Shown: piece by piece, positions 40,855 to 47,519 of the stretch
Position numbering within the stretch: the stretch's first letter is position 1
Layout: every line of letters starts with the position of its first letter
NCBI GenBank assembly: GCA_020636095.1
Contig: JACJYN010000004.1
Coordinates: 434,001-498,000 of the forward strand
DNA: 64,000 nucleotides
DNA from: Lewinellaceae bacterium
GTDB lineage: Bacteria > Bacteroidota > Bacteroidia > Chitinophagales > Saprospiraceae
Direction: 5' to 3'
Translations under genes and position numbers: made by a program
The notes under the pieces: generated by a model
Databases searched by the model: none
The model's input: the letters and a program-made list of their open reading frames with translations, nothing else
Told to the model about the DNA's origin: nothing

Positions 40855-42357
40855 ATGGATGCGCCAACTAAAAATAAAACCACCCGGCTGGAAGCCTATT
40901 TTGCCCCCTTCCGGGAGAAAGTCATCGGCTACGGCCAGTATTTCGATACTGCCTTTGGCTCCCGGCGGATAATCTATGCCGACTGGACGGCCAGCGGGCG
41001 GCTCTATGGGCCGATTGAGGACCTGCTCTGTAAAGACATCGCTCCCTTCGTTGGCAATACGCATACCGAGACCACCGTTACTGGTTCTTCCATGACCATG
41101 GCCTACCACCGGGCCAAGGATATTATCAAAGCTCATGTTGGCGCCCATCCTAAAGATGTATTGATTTCCTCTAATTCCGGGATGACCGGGGTGGTTAATA
41201 AATTTCAGCGCATGCTCGGATTGAAAATACACGAGCGCTACACCAATCAGGTGGAATTGCCGGATGAGGCACGCACGGTCGTTTTCGTAACCCACATGGA
41301 GCACCATTCCAACCAGACCTCGTGGCTGGAAACCCTGGCCGATGTAGAGGTGATCGAACCCAATGAGGAAGGGTTGGTCGACCTGGAGCACCTGAAAGCT
41401 CTTCTGGAAAAGTATAAAACCAGAAAAAACAAAATCGCCGCCGTCACGTCTTGTTCCAACGTGTCGGGCATTAAGACGCCTTACTACCAGATCGCCGAAC
41501 TGATGCACCGCAACGGGGGGCTTTGTTTCGTCGACTTTGCCTGTTCAGCGCCCTATATCGACATCAATATGCGGCCGGAAAACAAGCTGCAACACCTGGA
41601 CGCCATTTATTTTTCGCCGCACAAGTTCCTGGGCGGGCCCGGCTCCAGCGGGGTACTGGTTTTCGACCCTAAACTGTACACCAACCGCGTGCCCGACAAT
41701 CCCGGCGGGGGGACGGTTGACTGGACCAACCCGTGGGGCGGGCACAAATACATAGAGGAGATCGAAGCCAGGGAAGATGGCGGAACCCCCGCCTTTTTGC
41801 AGACTATTAAGGTCGCCCTTTGTGTGCAACTCAAAGAGAAGATGGGCGTGGAGAATATCCTGAAGCGGGAAGAAGAAATGCTGGAGCGCATCTGGCGGCG
41901 GCTGGACCAACTGCCCAACCTGCATATCCTGGCCGATAACGTGCGACACCGCCTGGGCGTCGTTTCCTTCTATATAGATGGGTTGCATTACAACCTGGGG
42001 GTAAAATTGCTCAACGACCGATTCGGTGTACAGGTGCGGGGGGGATGCTCCTGCGCCGGTACCTATGGCCATTACCTGCTCCACGTTTCTCAGCAGTATT
42101 CCCGGTCCATTACCGATAAGATCAACCATGGCGACCTTTCGGAGAAACCGGGCTGGATCCGCATGTCCATCCATCCCGTCATGACCGATGAAGAACTGGG
42201 CCACCTCCTGGATGCGATTGAAGCAGTATACCATCATCATCAAGAATGGGCAGGAGACTATGTGTACAATCCCCATACCAATGAGTACACCTGTAAGGAT
42301 GACCCGGGCTATGAAACCCAACTGGTGGATGGCTGGTTTAGTAAGGAGTTGTTATAA
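40855..42357 (+). CDS. Class V aminotransferase / cysteine desulfurase-like protein
   Basis: The 500-residue PLP enzyme has IIYADWTASGRLYGPIE near the start, THTETTVTGSSMT (about 69), HMEHHSNQTSWLE (about 146), AVTSCSNVSGIKTP (about 196-209), FVDFACSAPYIDINM (about 225) and the PLP-lysine motif YFSPHKFLGGPGSSGVLVF (Lys near 259). A late RGGCSCAG motif (about 399) resembles the persulfide cysteine loop of SufS/NifS enzymes. It is longer than typical IscS by about 100 residues, with a His-rich C-terminal extension. A second class V enzyme follows after 17 nt, suggesting a paired function, perhaps sulfur transfer. Substrate unknown. Confidence 0.85.
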   Translation: MDAPTKNKTTRLEAYFAPFREKVIGYGQYFDTAFGSRRIIYADWTASGRLYGPIEDLLCKDIAPFVGNTHTETTVTGSSMTMAYHRAKDIIKAHVGAHPKDVLISSNSGMTGVVNKFQRMLGLKIHERYTNQVELPDEARTVVFVTHMEHHSNQTSWLETLADVEVIEPNEEGLVDLEHLKALLEKYKTRKNKIAAVTSCSNVSGIKTPYYQIAELMHRNGGLCFVDFACSAPYIDINMRPENKLQHLDAIYFSPHKFLGGPGSSGVLVFDPKLYTNRVPDNPGGGTVDWTNPWGGHKYIEEIEAREDGGTPAFLQTIKVALCVQLKEKMGVENILKREEEMLERIWRRLDQLPNLHILADNVRHRLGVVSFYIDGLHYNLGVKLLNDRFGVQVRGGCSCAGTYGHYLLHVSQQYSRSITDKINHGDLSEKPGWIRMSIHPVMTDEELGHLLDAIEAVYHHHQEWAGDYVYNPHTNEYTCKDDPGYETQLVDGWFSKELL

Positions 42358-42374
42358 GAACACAAAAAGAAATC

Positions 42375-43538
42375 ATGAAACGCATCTACTTTGACAACGC
42401 CGCCACCACCCCCCTGGCGGAGGAGGTGATTGAAACGATGGCGCAAGCCATGCGGGATAATTTTGGAAACCCCTCTTCCATCTACTCCGAAGGCCGTACC
42501 GCCCGGGCAGCCATCGAGCAGGCCCGCAAACAGGTGGCCCATTATCTGGGCGCATCTATCGGTGAGATATTCTTTACCTCTGGCGGCACCGAGTCCAATA
42601 ATATGGCTCTCAAGTGCGCGGTGCGCGACCTGGGAGTGGCGCGTTTCATTTCCTCGCCTATAGAGCACCACTGCATCCTGCATTCGCTGGACAGCCTGGA
42701 ACGCCTCGGGCAGATCGAACGGGAAGAGGTCAAATTGGACGCTCAGGGGCATCCCGATCTGAGCCACCTGGAGCAGTTACTGAAAAGCAGTACGAAGAAA
42801 ACCATGGTGTCCCTTATGCACTCCAACAATGAGGTGGGCGCTATGATCGACCTGCAGGAAGTAGGAGAATTGTGCCGGGAAAACGGCGCGCTGTTTCACT
42901 CCGATACGGTTCAGACTATAGGCTATTACCCCATTGATGTTTCGAAAACGCCCATCAGCTTTCTCTCCGGGTCGGCGCATAAGTTTTACGGGCCCAAAGG
43001 AGTAGGGTTCATCTATATCAACGGAGACAACATCATCAAACCCTACGTAGACGGCGGCGCACAGGAGCGCAATATGCGCGGGGGGACGGAGAATATCTAC
43101 GGAATCCTCGGCCTGGCCAAAGCGATGCAATTGGCATACGAGAACCTGGAAGATCACCGCCGGCAGGCCACGGACGTTCGAAATTATATGAAAGCCCAGC
43201 TGGAAGCCAGCTTTAACAACCTGCAGTTCAACGGGGACCCGGAAAATGGCCACTATAAGGTTCTCAGCGTCGCTTTCCCGCCTTCTGATAAAGCCGGCCT
43301 TTTGCTTTTGAGCCTGGACATCGCCGGCGTCAGCGTCTCCGGCGGCAGCGCCTGCAGTTCGGGCGCCGATGCGGGCTCGCATGTTATTGAAGGGCTGAAG
43401 GGGGATCCGGATAGGAAGACGATCCGCTTTTCTTTTTCACACAACAATACGCGGGAGGAGGTAGATTTTGTGGTTGGGAAACTGAAAGAGATATTGCCGG
43501 TGTTAGTTCAGCAACCTGTAAACCATAAAATTCAATAA
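42375..43538 (+). CDS. Cysteine desulfurase (NifS/IscS type)
   Basis: The 387-residue protein begins with IYFDNAATTPLAEEV (about 4-18) and has FGNPSSIYSEGR (about 31), FTSGGTESNNMAL (about 65-77), SPIEHHCIL (about 93), VSLMHSNNEVGA (about 141), the PLP-lysine SGSAHKFYGPKGVGF (Lys near 202) and the persulfide cysteine GGSACSSGADAGSHV (Cys near 324). It converts cysteine to alanine and transfers sulfur for Fe-S clusters or tRNA thiolation. The motif pattern is closer to group I (IscS/NifS) enzymes. No iscU, sufBCD or mnmA gene is adjacent. Co-transcribed with the preceding aminotransferase. Confidence 0.94.
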   Translation: MKRIYFDNAATTPLAEEVIETMAQAMRDNFGNPSSIYSEGRTARAAIEQARKQVAHYLGASIGEIFFTSGGTESNNMALKCAVRDLGVARFISSPIEHHCILHSLDSLERLGQIEREEVKLDAQGHPDLSHLEQLLKSSTKKTMVSLMHSNNEVGAMIDLQEVGELCRENGALFHSDTVQTIGYYPIDVSKTPISFLSGSAHKFYGPKGVGFIYINGDNIIKPYVDGGAQERNMRGGTENIYGILGLAKAMQLAYENLEDHRRQATDVRNYMKAQLEASFNNLQFNGDPENGHYKVLSVAFPPSDKAGLLLLSLDIAGVSVSGGSACSSGADAGSHVIEGLKGDPDRKTIRFSFSHNNTREEVDFVVGKLKEILPVLVQQPVNHKIQ

Positions 43539-43539
43539 A

Positions 43540-43623
43540 ATGGGAAGGTTAATTTTATTCATCTGTTTTTCCTTTCTTTTATCCGGCTGCAAAAAAGATC
43601 AATTGTATCTTCAAAACCTTTGA
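43540..43623 (+). pseudogene. Truncated lipoprotein remnant or very small lipoprotein (27 aa)
   Basis: One nucleotide after the desulfurase stop, ATG 43540 opens a 27-residue frame with a full lipoprotein signal peptide (LLSGC lipobox, Cys at residue 17) and only ten residues behind it. The stop codon lies inside a perfect 20-bp palindrome (43609-43651). The signal is too good to be chance, so it is either a lipoprotein gene cut short by palindrome insertion or a genuine tiny lipoprotein. No continuing frame with lipoprotein character was found downstream, since yggS begins its minus-strand end at 43653. Confidence 0.5.
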
Positions 43624-43651
43624 GGTTTCGCAAACCTCAAAGGTTTTGAAG
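43609..43651. repeat. Perfect 20-bp palindrome with 3-nt loop
   Basis: The left arm (43609-43628, CTTCAAAACCTTTGAGGTTT) and the right arm (43632-43651) are exact reverse complements. It lies between the convergent small lipoprotein frame and yggS and may act as a terminator for both, though no long T-run directly follows. The sequence resembles an extragenic palindrome that I associate with Bacteroidota genomes. Confidence 0.75.
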
Positions 43652-43652
43652 G

Positions 43653-44318
43653 CTATCCATACGCCCTTTCCCCAAACAATAAACTGCCGATCCGCACCAT
43701 CGTACTGCCCTCCTCCAAAGCGATGGGGTAATCATCGGACATGCCCATGGAGATTTCGCGGAAGCTATCCTGATCGGGGAAGAAGTTGCTCTTCAGGTTT
43801 TGGAATATTTTTCTGAGCTGTTGAAACTCGCGGCGCACCTGCGTTTCATCCTCCGTGAAAGTGGCCATGCCCATCACGCCGGTGATGCGTATGTTCTTTA
43901 TGTTCCGGAAAGCATCGGAGCGCAGCATTTCATAGGCCTCTTCCGGCTCGAAACCGTATTTGGTGTCCTCTTCAGCGATTTTGAACTGGAGCAGGCAGTC
44001 GATTACCCTATTGTCCTGTGTGGCGCGTTTATTGATTTCTTTCAACACCTTGAAGCTATCCACCGAATGGATGAGGTGTACCCAGGAGGTGATGTATTTG
44101 ACCTTATTGGTCTGCAGGTGCCCGATGAGGTGCCAGCGGATGTCTTTGGGCATCTCTTCGTATTTTTCAATCATCTCCTGCACCCGGTTTTCGCCGAAAT
44201 CCCGTTGGCCTTTATCGTATAATTCCATGATCTCTTCCGGCGCATGGGTTTTGGAAACGGCGACGAGGGAAGTGTGGGTGGGCTCGAGTTCTTTCAGCAG
44301 TTCCTGTAGTTCTTTCAT
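43653..44318 (-). CDS. YggS-family PLP homeostasis protein
   Basis: The start is ATG 44318 (MKELQELLKELEPTHTSLVA), giving 221 residues. The longer upstream frame to 44912 is not coding-like. The PLP-binding motif LVAVSKTHAPEEI (Lys23) is clear, followed by RDFGENRVQEMIEKYE (about 39), WHLIGHLQTNKVKYI (about 63), SVDSFKVLKEI (about 85), GVMGMATFTEDE (about 145) and SMGMSDDYPIALEEGSTMVRIGSLLFG (about 188-214). It binds PLP without a classical catalytic role and maintains vitamin B6 balance. It is monocistronic and convergent with the desulfurase genes. Confidence 0.95.
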   Translation of the reverse strand: MKELQELLKELEPTHTSLVAVSKTHAPEEIMELYDKGQRDFGENRVQEMIEKYEEMPKDIRWHLIGHLQTNKVKYITSWVHLIHSVDSFKVLKEINKRATQDNRVIDCLLQFKIAEEDTKYGFEPEEAYEMLRSDAFRNIKNIRITGVMGMATFTEDETQVRREFQQLRKIFQNLKSNFFPDQDSFREISMGMSDDYPIALEEGSTMVRIGSLLFGERAYG

Positions 44319-44350
44319 TGGTTGTATTTTATTGGCGTATCCCCCTTCCC

Positions 44351-44446
44351 GCCGCACCTCTAAATTGGAGTGAATGTCCTCCGCTGGACGCTTGCGCCAT
44401 AGATGGCTACAGCGACGGAGCACGGGGGATTCAGAGGGTGGTTTTT
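44351..44446. repeat. Degenerate palindromic element (element G)
   Basis: The segment TGAATGTCCTCCGC...GCCAT (about 44373-44402) is mirrored as ATGGC...GGGGGATTCA (about 44405-44434) with mismatches; the centre is GCCATAGATGGC. Outer CACCTC/GAGGGTG also pair. It lies in the 294-bp gap between yggS and the 71-residue membrane protein gene, which otherwise shows nothing recognisable. The evidence is weaker than for elements C, E and F. Confidence 0.4.
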
Positions 44447-44612
44447 TTTTGTGGAGTACGTTTACTGATAAAACAAAGCTATAGGCTGGTAGTTTGTTCA
44501 AGCGCGCCCCACTTTTGGATTTCCTTAACTCAGGGAAGGAAATATTTGCTTTGCGGCACTCGTTAATCCAACATAGTAATCCATAATTGCTTTCATCTCC
44601 AAATTCCAGGCT

Positions 44613-44828
44613 ATGTATACCTACAACCATAAATTCGAACGTGCCGCCAGCGCCCGCCGCGCCAAGGCAGTGTTTTTCACTATCCTGTTCCACATTTTGC
44701 TGATCGGTGGCATCGCCTACAGTACCGGCGTGGATATGGGAAAGTACACGCCTGAGTTCGTCAAAAACTTGCTGGGTATGGAATCGGATGGCGCCGCTAC
44801 CGCGAAGGTGGATGTGCCGAAGCCTTGA
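44613..44828 (+). CDS. Small single-helix membrane protein
   Basis: The 71-residue product has a basic N-terminus (HKFERAASARRAKA), one membrane helix (about 20-41, VFFTILFHILLIGGIAYST) and a short C-terminal tail (YTPEFVKNLLGMES, then a VDVPKP end). No known family was recognised. The composition and clean start support it as a real gene. The orientation is probably N-in. It is a single gene between a long leader and a terminator-like repeat. Confidence 0.6.
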   Translation: MYTYNHKFERAASARRAKAVFFTILFHILLIGGIAYSTGVDMGKYTPEFVKNLLGMESDGAATAKVDVPKP

Positions 44829-44857
44829 GAAAGAAAGGAAGGATGGACTGAATGACT

Positions 44858-44895
44858 GAATGAAGGAATAGGGCGGCCTAATCATTCCCTCATTC
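44858..44895. terminator. Hairpin between convergent genes
   Basis: GAATGAAGGAAT (44858-44869) and ATTCCCTCATTC (44884-44895) pair with one mismatch around a GC-rich loop. It separates the convergent genes ending at 44828 and 44899. It is part of the GGAATGAA-like low-complexity sequence also seen in element E and near 37810 and 46740. Confidence 0.5.
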
Positions 44896-44898
44896 CCT

Positions 44899-45549
44899 TC
44901 AGAACAACCCATGCAACTCCGCTCTTACCTGATTGAGTATTTTCCCCAAATCTTCCGGGTTGAGGATGAAATCCACATCATCGGCATTGATGATCAACAA
45001 GCGCCCTTCCTTATAACTGCTGATCCAGTTTTCGTATCGTTGGTTGAGCCGTTTGAGATAGTCCAGGCTCATATTGCCTTCGTAATCGCGCCCCCGGTCC
45101 TGAATGTGGGCTACCAGGGTAGGGATGCTGGCCCGGAGGTAGATGAGCAGGTCGGGCGGTTGTATCTGAGAAGACATGGTCTTGAATAGCTGGAAATAAT
45201 TCTGGAAATCCCGGGTAGACATCAGCCCCATGTCGTGCAGGTTGGGGGCGAAGATGTAGGCATCTTCGTAGATGGTCCGGTCCTGGACCACGGTCCGGTC
45301 TCCGCTCAGGATTTTGAGCACTTGTTGGTACCGGCTGTTGAGGAAGAAGATTTGCAGGTTGAACGACCAGCGTTGCATATCGTTGTAGAAGTCACTCAGG
45401 TAGGGGTTGTCGTCGGTCGATTCGTAGTGGACATCCCAACCGAAGTGCTTACTCAGCTGTTCGGTGAGGGTGGTTTTACCGGCGCCGATATTGCCGGCGA
45501 TGGCGACGTGTTTGACCTTGGGTATGGAATCCTGTTGAGGCTGGCTCAT
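44899..45549 (-). CDS. Deoxynucleoside kinase
   Basis: The 216-residue protein belongs to the dNK family (deoxyadenosine/deoxycytidine/deoxyguanosine kinases). It phosphorylates deoxynucleosides with ATP in salvage. The P-loop AIAGNIGAGKTTLTEQL (about 16-32) is intact, followed by NPYLSDFYND (about 43), the ERS-like DRTIYEDAYIFA motif (about 83-94), LIYLRASIPTLVAHIQDRGRDYE (about 123-145) and a LID-type region. The preferred base cannot be told from sequence. Monocistronic; divergent from gatC. Confidence 0.93.
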   Translation of the reverse strand: MSQPQQDSIPKVKHVAIAGNIGAGKTTLTEQLSKHFGWDVHYESTDDNPYLSDFYNDMQRWSFNLQIFFLNSRYQQVLKILSGDRTVVQDRTIYEDAYIFAPNLHDMGLMSTRDFQNYFQLFKTMSSQIQPPDLLIYLRASIPTLVAHIQDRGRDYEGNMSLDYLKRLNQRYENWISSYKEGRLLIINADDVDFILNPEDLGKILNQVRAELHGLF

Positions 45550-45590
45550 AGTATTTTTTCATTATCCGACACGAAAATATATTGCCTGAG

Positions 45591-45629
45591 GGAAACTTTT
45601 AAACTTTTGAGGCTAAAGTTTCCTTTTTT
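45591..45629 (+). promoter_or_regulatory. Terminator-like hairpin upstream of gatC
   Basis: GGAAACTTT (45591-45599) pairs with AAAGTTTCC (45615-45623) and is followed directly by TTTTTT. No plus-strand gene lies upstream, so it would terminate only antisense RNA from the dNK region or an unseen small RNA. A TACCTTTG box (45636-45643, matches TAnnTTTG) follows it and may start gatC transcription. Confidence 0.45.
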
Positions 45630-45682
45630 GCGCTATACCTTTGTTAAACGAATAAATCAGGGCGCCCATCTAAAAATCTACT

Positions 45683-45973
45683 ATGAAGATAGATAAGCAG
45701 TTAATTTCGAAGCTTGAACATTTGGCACGGCTGGAATTGTCCGGTCAGGAAGCCGCCCGGTTGATGGGCGACCTCAACAGCATCCTCGAAATGGTGGAAA
45801 AGCTCCAGGAACTGGATACTTCGGAAACAGAGCCGCTGGTGTACATCAATGAAGATGTCAATGTCCTGAGGGAAGATGTGATCGAAGGGCAGGTTGGCCG
45901 GGAGGCGGCCCTGCGCAATGCACCGGATCACGACGACGCCCACTTCAAGGCGCCGAAAGTTATTGACCTTTAA
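45683..45973 (+). CDS. gatC: Asp-tRNA(Asn)/Glu-tRNA(Gln) amidotransferase subunit C
   Basis: GatC is the small linker subunit that stabilises GatA-GatB, which convert misacylated Glu-tRNA(Gln) or Asp-tRNA(Asn) to the amide form. The 96-residue length is normal. It has the LARLELSGQEAARLMGDLNSILEMVEKLQELDTSETEPL segment typical of GatC (helical start, then TEP), and the NVLREDVIEGQ and RNAPDHDDAHFKAPKVI end characteristic of the family. gatA and gatB are not adjacent. It is followed after 32 nt by an ABC ATPase gene. Confidence 0.95.
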   Translation: MKIDKQLISKLEHLARLELSGQEAARLMGDLNSILEMVEKLQELDTSETEPLVYINEDVNVLREDVIEGQVGREAALRNAPDHDDAHFKAPKVIDL

Positions 45974-46005
45974 GCGCCGAAAAAACGTAAAACACAACGA
46001 TTGGT

Positions 46006-46737
46006 ATGAGTGTAATGATCTCCGTCAAAGAATTGAACAAAACCTATATCATGGGCCCGACCAAAGTTTTTGCACTTCGGGGAGTGACCCTCGATATCCA
46101 GCGCAATGAATTCGTAGCCCTGATGGGGCCTTCCGGGTCCGGCAAATCCACATTGATGAACCTGTTGGGTTGCCTCGATACCCCGACCAGCGGAGAATAC
46201 TGGCTCAACGGTATCAATGTCAGCACCATGGAGGATAATGACCTGGCGGAAGTGCGCAACAAGGAGATCGGGTTTATCTTCCAGACGTTCAACCTGCTCC
46301 CCCGGCTCAGTGCTTTGGAAAATGTGGCTTTGCCATTGGTTTACGCCGGAATGAGTAAAACCCACCGCCGCGAAAAGGCCATGGAGGTGCTGGAGGCCGT
46401 CGGGCTGGGCGACCGTGTAGAACACAAACCCAACGAGCTGTCCGGCGGGCAGCGCCAAAGGGTAGCCATTGCCCGTGCGCTGGTCAACGACCCTTCCATC
46501 ATCCTTGCCGACGAGCCTACGGGTAACCTCGACACCAAAACGTCGATCGAGATCATGGGCATCCTGGAAAAAATCCATCAGCAGGGCAATACCGTTATCC
46601 TGGTCACCCACGAACCGGATATCGCTGAGCACGCCCACCGCTCAGTGCGCCTCCGCGACGGTATGGTTGAGAGTGATGAGCTCAACGAAAATATCATCAC
46701 GGTGGATGATCCTGACCACCGGTATAAGCAGGACTAA
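46006..46737 (+). CDS. ABC transporter ATP-binding protein (LolD/MacB type)
   Basis: The 243-residue ATPase has Walker A GPSGSGKSTLMNLLG (about 45-59), Q-loop IFQTFNLLPRLSALENV (about 91-107), signature LSGGQRQRVAIARALV (about 146-161), Walker B SIILADEPTGNLD (about 165-177) and the H-loop VTHEPDIA (about 201). It belongs to the group of lipoprotein-releasing and macrolide-type exporters, judged from TYIMGPTKVFALRGVTLDI and the GxxxxPTSGEYWLNG segment. Its permease partner is not in the window. It is probably co-transcribed with gatC. Confidence 0.93.
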   Translation: MSVMISVKELNKTYIMGPTKVFALRGVTLDIQRNEFVALMGPSGSGKSTLMNLLGCLDTPTSGEYWLNGINVSTMEDNDLAEVRNKEIGFIFQTFNLLPRLSALENVALPLVYAGMSKTHRREKAMEVLEAVGLGDRVEHKPNELSGGQRQRVAIARALVNDPSIILADEPTGNLDTKTSIEIMGILEKIHQQGNTVILVTHEPDIAEHAHRSVRLRDGMVESDELNENIITVDDPDHRYKQD

Positions 46738-46795
46738 AATGGAATGAAGGAGTGAATTAGTAAAGGAATGATTCATGGCGCCATGCAATCGATAA

Positions 46796-46863
46796 TTCCT
46801 TCCTTCCTTCCTTCCTTCCTTCCTTCCTTCCTTCCTTCCTTCCTTCCTTCCTTCCTTCCTTCC
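46796..46863. repeat. (TTCC)n microsatellite
   Basis: About 17 tandem copies of TTCC occupy 46796-46863 in the gap between the ABC ATPase and the cobalamin adenosyltransferase. A tetranucleotide run of this length is prone to slipped-strand change. It ends next to the expected -33 position of the promoter for the next gene. The open frames across it (GRKEGRKE-type on the minus strand) are artefacts. Confidence 0.9.
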
Positions 46864-46886
46864 CAACTTCTCTACCCTAGATTTGT

Positions 46887-46894
46887 TATGTTTG
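46887..46894 (+). promoter_or_regulatory. Candidate -7 promoter box for the cobalamin adenosyltransferase gene
   Basis: TATGTTTG is an exact match to TAnnTTTG and lies 22 nt upstream of the ATG at 46917, a spacing like that of the hemH box. The -33 region falls at about 46864, directly beside the (TTCC)n tract; no TTTG is found there. Confidence 0.55.
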
Positions 46895-46916
46895 CCTTAC
46901 AACAAACAAAACAACT

Positions 46917-47477
46917 ATGGCTTTTCGCATTTATACCAAGACAGGAGACGAAGGAGAAACCGGCCTTTTCGGCGGCAAACGCCTGCCCAAGAGCCACATC
47001 CGCATCGATGCGTATGGAACGGTCGATGAATTGAACTCCTATATCGGGCTGGTTCGGGATTACACTGAAAACGACGCCACCCGGAGTCTGCTCAAGGAAA
47101 TTCAGGACCGGTTGTTCACGATTGGCTCCAACCTGGCATCCGACCCGGACAAAAAAATGACGGTGCCGGATATAAAGCCGGAAGATATCCTCCTGCTCGA
47201 AAAAGAGATGGACCGGATGAATGACGCCCTTCCTGAGCTCAAAAACTTTATCCTGCCCGGAGGCCACCCCTCCGTTTCCACCTGCCACATCAGCCGTTGT
47301 GTTTGCCGCCGGGCAGAACGCCTGGTGGTGGCGCTGGCGCAGCAGGAATGGGTAGAACCGATTATTATCCAATATCTGAACCGCCTTTCGGATTACCTTT
47401 TTGTACTGGCGCGTCAAATAGCAGATGAACGAGGTGTAGAGGAAGTGAACTGGGCGCCCAGAAAGAAGGGGCTTTGA
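46917..47477 (+). CDS. Cob(I)alamin adenosyltransferase, PduO type
   Basis: This enzyme adenosylates reduced cobalamin with ATP to give coenzyme B12. The 186-residue protein shows the PduO-type N-terminal ATP motif RIYTKTGDEGETGLFGGKR (about 3-21), RIDAYGTVDELNSYIGL (about 28-44), a LFTIGSNLASDP segment (about 66) and CHISRCVCRRAERLVV (about 122-137) with the conserved Arg and Asn/Asp of the family. It is probably made for methylmalonyl-CoA mutase or similar. The TTCC tract lies 54 nt upstream. Separated from the next gene by 42 nt. Confidence 0.95.
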   Translation: MAFRIYTKTGDEGETGLFGGKRLPKSHIRIDAYGTVDELNSYIGLVRDYTENDATRSLLKEIQDRLFTIGSNLASDPDKKMTVPDIKPEDILLLEKEMDRMNDALPELKNFILPGGHPSVSTCHISRCVCRRAERLVVALAQQEWVEPIIIQYLNRLSDYLFVLARQIADERGVEEVNWAPRKKGL

Positions 47478-47507
47478 ATTTAGCCGCGTTAAGTTCCGGC
47501 TATTGCC

Positions 47508-47515
47508 TATATTTG
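47508..47515 (+). promoter_or_regulatory. -7-like box immediately before the 7TM-HD gene
   Basis: TATATTTG (47508-47515) fits TAnnTTTG but ends only 4 nt before the ATG at 47520. Transcription from it would begin at or after the start codon, so the mRNA would be leaderless or the real start is the next ATG (47574). A -33 partner is not clear. Confidence 0.35.
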
Positions 47516-47519
47516 TTTT

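Noticed and set aside
44319..44912. N-terminal extension of the YggS frame
   Set aside because: Its translation is not YggS-like and contains element G and part of the neighbouring gene; the family start is at 44318.
46642..46866. Minus-strand frame with GRKEGRKE repeats
   Set aside because: It is a direct translation of the (TTCC)n tract with no conserved ends.
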